From Blastococcus litoris (lineage in GTDB: Bacteria > Actinomycetota > Actinomycetes > Mycobacteriales > Geodermatophilaceae), in the NCBI RefSeq assembly GCF_003075095.1, contig NZ_QCZF01000002.1, positions 372,001-436,000 on the forward strand: 64,000 nt of DNA, read 5' to 3'. Every line of letters starts with the position of its first letter. The stretch's first letter is position 1. A model generated the notes under the pieces. The model saw only the letters and a program-made list of their open reading frames with translations, ran no database searches and was not told where the DNA came from. A program made the translations under genes and the position numbers. Positions 60,207 through 64,000 of this stretch are shown in pieces.

Positions 60207-61514
60207 TCAGCAGGGGCCGGCCGCGATGTCCTCGGCGAACCCGTCCTCGGACGGGGCCAGGCAGACGATGTCCGCACCGATCGCGACCTGCACGAACTCG
60301 CCGACCGCCGTGATGGCGAGGTCCGGAGCCAGGCCGTCGTAGTAGGGCAGGACGTCGGGGAGCAGCGCGACGGACGTCTCGCCGCCCTGCTCGTACGCGG
60401 TGGCCGCGAGGTCCATGTCGATCCAGGTGGCGACGGTGTAGGCGTCCAGCGGGACCTCGGCCCCGATCCCGCCCTCCGTGCCGTCGCCGGGGAGCTCGGA
60501 CATGCCGAGGGCCGTGAGGGCCTCGAGGTCGACCTCGACGGCGCCGTCCGGGGCGGTGATCTCCCGCGCAGGGGTCAGGTCCGCCCGCAGCACGAAGGAC
60601 CCGGCGGCGCCCTCGACGAACTGGGCGACGTCGAGCTCGGCCCGCCTCAGCTCGCCGTCGCGGACCCAGAACGACACGTCGATCTGCAGGTCCGGGATGG
60701 CGTCCACGGTCGGCAGCTGCTTCTCCAGCTCGGCGGCCGTGGCCTCGTCGTACAGGCCGGGCAGCCCCGCCTTCAGCTCGCCCCAGACCTCGCGGACGTC
60801 CACGGTGGCGACGAGGTGGTCGCCGTTCTCGTCGCTCGCGCGCCGTTCGACGGCCGTGACGCCGCCCTTCAGGGCCTCGCCCAGGAGGTCGCGCATCTCC
60901 TGCGTCGCGTCCTCGGGCATGGCCGCGCCGCCCGACAGCTCCTCCAGCTGCGCCAGGTAGGCCTCGACATCGACGGAGACCCAGTCCCCGTCGAGCAGCG
61001 CGGTGGCGGGTCCGCGGATCTCCTCCGGTGCGGGCCCGGAGACGCCGTCCTCGCCCGTGAGCCCGCTGCGGAACTCGTCGAGCCCCTGCTGCATCTCGGG
61101 GAACCGCTCGGCCAGACCGTCGAGGTCGGCCCGCGCGTAGGCCGTGTACCCGATCGAGCGCAGCTCGCCCGCGACCAGGTCGTCTATCCGGACCACGACG
61201 CCGGCCGCGTCGTCGGTGTCGTCCGCGTCCTCGCCGAAGTCGTAGGCGAGGTCGAGGGAGGACGAGAGCACCGTGTCGAGGACGTCGTCGGACAGGTCGG
61301 CGTCGGCCTCGGGGTCCGCGGACTCCGCGAACGCCCGGATCTCGTCGGCGGAGCTCGCGATGGACAGCTCCACGCCGCCCGCCCGGTCCTCCGCGAGCTC
61401 GACGAACGCGTCGCGCAGGGCCAGCTTCGGCTCGAGGGCCTGCGCGCCGCAGGCGGCGGTGCCGGTCAGGGCGACGAGGACGGCGCCTCCGGCCACGAGT
61501 CGGGGCATGCGCAC
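60207..61514 (-). CDS. Putative large lipoprotein, unknown family
   Basis: A 435-residue exported protein: signal peptide with a probable lipobox (LTGTAAC, Cys~20) and a mature region rich in Asp and Glu. It has an acidic patch PEADADLSDDVLDTVLSSSL and repeated DL/DGLA motifs, and strands such as IDVSFWVRDGELRRAELDVA. The strand-rich layout suggests an LppX/LprG-like lipid-binding lipoprotein, but I do not recognise the family. GTG at 61514 chosen because of GGAGGAA 4 nt upstream; ATG at 61508 is alternative. It converges with the SDR gene with a 12-bp gap. Confidence 0.65.
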   Translation of the reverse strand: MRMPRLVAGGAVLVALTGTAACGAQALEPKLALRDAFVELAEDRAGGVELSIASSADEIRAFAESADPEADADLSDDVLDTVLSSSLDLAYDFGEDADDTDDAAGVVVRIDDLVAGELRSIGYTAYARADLDGLAERFPEMQQGLDEFRSGLTGEDGVSGPAPEEIRGPATALLDGDWVSVDVEAYLAQLEELSGGAAMPEDATQEMRDLLGEALKGGVTAVERRASDENGDHLVATVDVREVWGELKAGLPGLYDEATAAELEKQLPTVDAIPDLQIDVSFWVRDGELRRAELDVAQFVEGAAGSFVLRADLTPAREITAPDGAVEVDLEALTALGMSELPGDGTEGGIGAEVPLDAYTVATWIDMDLAATAYEQGGETSVALLPDVLPYYDGLAPDLAITAVGEFVQVAIGADIVCLAPSEDGFAEDIAAGPC

Positions 61515-61853
61515 GGGGTTCCTCCAGGGGTTGCGCCCCGGGACATCCCCCCGGCGACGATCGCGGACGGCGGAAGCCTGGACCAGGTCGGCCCCCCGGC
61601 CCGGCGCGTGTCGTGCGCGTGGGGCGGCTGGGATCCCCGGGGGCACACCGTTACCGGAGCGTGCCGGAACGCCTGCCGCGGCACCAGCCCCCGATCGGGC
61701 GACGGCGCCGGACGGGGGCCGTGCCCGTGAGCTCGGCGTACGGCTGGCCCGGCGGGCCGACCATCTCCTGGTCCCGCGCTCGGCGCATCCGCGTCGGGGG
61801 TCCAGGCGCAGAGAACTGCCTGCGGCCGTCAAGGTCTTGGGAGTCGGTTGGAG
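61515..61853. other. Intergenic region without recognised gene
   Basis: About 340 bp between the lipoprotein gene and the atypical membrane gene. I see no convincing open reading frame, tRNA, hairpin pair or insertion-sequence ends. Base composition shifts from very GC-rich to more mixed near 61830, just before the next gene, so this may contain one boundary of an acquired segment. Confidence 0.4.
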
Positions 61854-62783
61854 TCAGGGGCCATCAGACGCGGCATCCAATTGCGTCAGGATGGCGCCAT
61901 CCTCTTCCAAGACTTCGTAAGCCCCGAGTGCTAACGCGACAAAGTGCTCAGACGAGTTGTAGCGTTCGAATGTGCCCATGGGAGGAAACGCACTTGGAGC
62001 GGCTGGCAGCTCCGACGCGAAGTAGCGGGCAAACGCTCGATCGATCGAGTCGCAGTCGTCCGTGGCGCCCGGTTGCTGCATGATCCCGCGCGTTGGCTTC
62101 AGCTTCCGGGGCACCAGTCGTTCTAAACGGCGAATCCATGGGGGGCGCTGCAGGTTCTCGACTGCCATAACTGCCAGCGGAACGCGTGGATCGATGCCGG
62201 CGGCTCGCGCCTTTCTAAAGGCGTACAGCTGTAACCGGAATGGCATTTCCGCGAACGAGGTCCTAAGCAGGTCTCGAGGCTTATGGCGGAGAAGAACGAT
62301 CTGTTGGATGTAGACCGCTCCAAGCGCGGCCAAGAAGCCTGCCCAGATGTTGGAGACGAGTTCGCGGGGGTCGGGCACAATCCCGCTGAATGCGTCGCGG
62401 AACAGCGCTGCCAACGCCATGAGGCTTGCGACCAACGCCAGAAGCGCCAGATGACCGGCGGCGCGGCTGTTCCGTCCGCGCTGCAGATCGGAGATTGCGG
62501 CGCGAATAAGCCGTTGGAGATGGACTAAAGCCGCGAGTCCCGCAGCCAGCCAGGGGTACCCGTCAATCCTGTCCGCCGTAACCGCCGCGCTAGCCGACGC
62601 CAAGACGGGTGGGATCAGGCGGAAGGCACCCCAACGACCCATATTCCGTGAAACGACCGGATCGACCGAACCTGACAGGCCGAAGTAGTTCTGGGGCCAA
62701 ACGTGCTTTAGGCAGGTGTACAGGACGTTGAGGACGAGCCCGCAGAAGAGTCCGGAGAGAGCCGAGTAGGCAAGTTCTCGCAC
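61854..62783 (-). CDS. Membrane protein with transglycosylase-like motif, probably acquired
   Basis: A 309-residue protein. About five hydrophobic helices lie in the first 165 residues (~8-25, 53-70, 78-96, 111-129, 146-165), then a ~140-residue domain containing VPLAVMAVENLQRPPWIRRL and KPTRGIMQQPGATDDC. The Glu209 in AVENL and the G-I-M-Q at 233-236 match the E...G-x-M-Q pattern of lytic transglycosylase (SLT) domains, but overall similarity is weak. Codon use is visibly less GC-rich than all its neighbours (many A/T third positions), so horizontal transfer is likely. No neighbours explain its role. Confidence 0.55.
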   Translation of the reverse strand: MRELAYSALSGLFCGLVLNVLYTCLKHVWPQNYFGLSGSVDPVVSRNMGRWGAFRLIPPVLASASAAVTADRIDGYPWLAAGLAALVHLQRLIRAAISDLQRGRNSRAAGHLALLALVASLMALAALFRDAFSGIVPDPRELVSNIWAGFLAALGAVYIQQIVLLRHKPRDLLRTSFAEMPFRLQLYAFRKARAAGIDPRVPLAVMAVENLQRPPWIRRLERLVPRKLKPTRGIMQQPGATDDCDSIDRAFARYFASELPAAPSAFPPMGTFERYNSSEHFVALALGAYEVLEEDGAILTQLDAASDGP

Positions 62784-62822
62784 GACTGCTCCTTCTGCCC
62801 GTCGGCTTCAAGACTGCTGCGA

Positions 62823-62843
62823 CCCCGTCCCAAGGGGACGGGG
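62823..62843 (-). terminator. Terminator after the acyl-CoA dehydrogenase gene
   Basis: CCCCGTCCC (62823-62831) pairs perfectly with GGGACGGGG (62835-62843) around a 3-nt loop, 16 nt beyond the dehydrogenase stop, insulating the downstream atypical gene. Confidence 0.65.
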
Positions 62844-62859
62844 CCGCAACAGCTAGATG

Positions 62860-64000
62860 TCAGGCGTACGGCGCGCCCAGCGGATCCACCGTCTCGTAGC
62901 CCGCCACGCCCTCGGCGAGCCGGGCGACGGCCCAGTCGCCGTCGCCGAGCAGGTGGTCGATCGCGGTGAGCCGGCTGGTGTAGTGCCCCACGGAGTACTC
63001 GGCGGTGACGCCGATGCCGCCGTGCAGCTGGATGGCCTCCTTGCCGATGTGCCGGCCGGCGCGGCTGATCTGCAGCCGGGCGCGGTCGGCCGCCGAGACG
63101 ACGTCGCCGCCGGCCTCCTGCACCATCGACGCCCAGAGCGCGATGCTGCGGGCCAGCTCCAGGGACACGTACATGTCCGCGGCCCGGAACGTGAGGGCCT
63201 GGAACTTGTTCAGGGTGACGCCGAACTGCTTGCGGGTCTTGAGGTACTCGGCGGTGGTCCGGAGCGCCGTGTCCATGGCCCCGAGAGCCTCGTGGCCGTA
63301 GGCGATCCGGGCCTCGGCGAGCGCCCGCTCGACAGCCGCGGTCTGGTCGCCGCCGGCGCCGAGAGCGACCGCGGGGGTGCCTTCGAAGCGGACGTTGGCC
63401 GCCCGGGTGCCGTCGTGAGTGCGGTACCCGGTGCGGGTGAGCCCGGAGGCGTCGCCCTGCACCAGGAACAGACCCGTTCCGCCGTCGGTCGCGGCCGAGA
63501 CGACCAGGACGTCGGCGCGCGCACCGCTGGGCACCGGCTCCTTGACGCCGGTCAGCGTCCAGCCGTCGCCGGCCTGCGTGGCGGTGACGCCCTCGGCGGT
63601 CGCCGTCCAGCGCGTGCCGGGCTCGGCGTGGGCGAGGACCGCGATCGTCTGCCCCTCCGAGATGCCGCCGAGCAGCTCGGCCTTCTGCTCCGCCGTGCCG
63701 ACGGCGGCGATCAGCCCACCGGCCAGCACCACGGTCTCGATGAAGGGCTCGGGTGCCAGCACCCGCCCGATCTCCTCGGCGACGATCGCCACCTCGACGG
63801 GGCCGGCGCCCATGCCGCCGTCCTCCTCGGCGAAGGGCAGGCCCAGCAGGCCCATCTCGGCCAGCCGCGCCCAGGTCTTCTCGTCGAAGCCGGGGTCGTT
63901 CTTCGTCACCGCGCGGCGCTGCTCGGTGCTGGGGTAGGCGCGGGCGAGCAGGCCGCGCACCGCCTCGCGGAGGTCGTTCTGCTCGCTGTCGTAGTCGAAG
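62860..64000 (-). CDS. Acyl-CoA dehydrogenase, N-terminus cut by window edge
   Basis: About 380 residues of an acyl-CoA dehydrogenase; the frame continues past the right edge, beginning within FDYDSEQNDLREAVRGLLAR, so only a few residues appear missing. N-terminal helices with LGLPFAEEDGGMGAGPVEVA, beta domain with LTGVKEPVPSGARADVLVVS, and C-terminal helical domain with TRKQFGVTLNKFQALTFRAA and IQLHGGIGVTAEYSVGHYTS are all present. The usual catalytic Glu/base region ends GGIGVTAEY. It oxidises an acyl-CoA to the trans-2-enoyl-CoA with FAD, probably in the cytoplasm for fatty acid or steroid breakdown; substrate unknown. Confidence 0.92.
   Translation of the reverse strand, partial: FDYDSEQNDLREAVRGLLARAYPSTEQRRAVTKNDPGFDEKTWARLAEMGLLGLPFAEEDGGMGAGPVEVAIVAEEIGRVLAPEPFIETVVLAGGLIAAVGTAEQKAELLGGISEGQTIAVLAHAEPGTRWTATAEGVTATQAGDGWTLTGVKEPVPSGARADVLVVSAATDGGTGLFLVQGDASGLTRTGYRTHDGTRAANVRFEGTPAVALGAGGDQTAAVERALAEARIAYGHEALGAMDTALRTTAEYLKTRKQFGVTLNKFQALTFRAADMYVSLELARSIALWASMVQEAGGDVVSAADRARLQISRAGRHIGKEAIQLHGGIGVTAEYSVGHYTSRLTAIDHLLGDGDWAVARLAEGVAGYETVDPLGAPYA

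Noticed and set aside
1-64000. Search for tRNA, rRNA, CRISPR arrays, transposases, integrases and phage genes
   Set aside because: None seen; no regularly spaced repeats or recombinase motifs. The only acquisition signal is the composition shift at 61854-62783.

Overview
The window is 64 kb of very GC-rich chromosomal DNA from an actinobacterium. Dense coding, frequent GTG and TTG starts, GAF-ANTAR and MEDS regulators, an EthR/EthA pair, a c-di-AMP riboswitch and many AGGAGG-type ribosome sites fit a free-living high-GC actinobacterium. Geodermatophilaceae (Blastococcus, Geodermatophilus or Modestobacter type) is my best guess, as an inference from gene content. I see no rRNA, tRNA, CRISPR array, insertion sequence or prophage. 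Only one gene, at 61854-62783, looks foreign in base composition.

Layout. 1-10 kb: mixed metabolism and membrane genes: a PAC2 protein cut by the left edge, two AI-2E-family permeases, a PPOX/F420 enzyme, a SatD-like plus DUF3307-like pair, a dienelactone hydrolase, two CoA-pathway enzymes (SDR reductase and enoyl-CoA hydratase) and an SGNH hydrolase. 10-18.5 kb: an operon for an FAD/Fe-S dehydrogenase with a TrkA_C regulator and its cation/proton antiporter, divergent from a phosphoketolase-acetate kinase operon that splits sugar phosphates into acetyl phosphate and then makes ATP. 18.9-32.8 kb: a cell-envelope glycan locus (flippase, large membrane proteins, DUF2613 peptide, GT4 glycosyltransferase, methyltransferase, DUF3068 protein, 1411-residue AftD-like arabinofuranosyltransferase, acyltransferase). 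It strongly recalls the Rv0224c-Rv0228 and Rv0236c/Rv0236A genes of Mycobacterium tuberculosis.

32.8-45.8 kb: a TetR/MFS pair, an FMN-binding glutamate synthase-like protein, a luciferase-like monooxygenase with its FMN reductase, a DivIVA-like coiled-coil protein, a universal stress protein, a beta-propeller lactonase-like protein, then ethR/ethA with a downstream SDR, a tandem GNAT and a methyltransferase. 45.9-47.1 kb: a c-di-AMP riboswitch leader controlling a secreted lytic-transglycosylase-like (Rpf-like) protein, followed by a lipoprotein GH3 glycosidase; both probably remodel peptidoglycan. 49.4-52.2 kb: a compact sensory block of MEDS-STAS, MEDS-HATPase and GAF-ANTAR proteins. 52.2-55.2 kb: pntAB transhydrogenase. 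55.3-59.4 kb: a leucine-rich-repeat lipoprotein divergent from a PAS-GGDEF-EAL c-di-GMP enzyme overlapping an HDOD protein. 59.4-64 kb: an SDR, a large lipoprotein, the atypical lower-GC membrane gene, and an acyl-CoA dehydrogenase cut by the right edge.

Structured intergenic DNA is a second theme: a three-hairpin element at 40922-41010, a perfect 15-bp inverted repeat between divergent genes at 48491-48532, a bulged hairpin at 56299-56331, a palindromic EthR-type operator at 41688-41724, an 18-nt inverted repeat in front of the luciferase pair, and palindrome plus direct repeats in front of the DUF3068/AftD genes. The strongest candidates for something undescribed are the AftD-type locus outside the mycolate group with its unusual antisense gene overlaps, the MEDS/STAS/ANTAR block whose STAS protein lacks the usual phospho-serine, the SatD/DUF3307 pair, and the isolated low-GC membrane protein with a transglycosylase-like motif.
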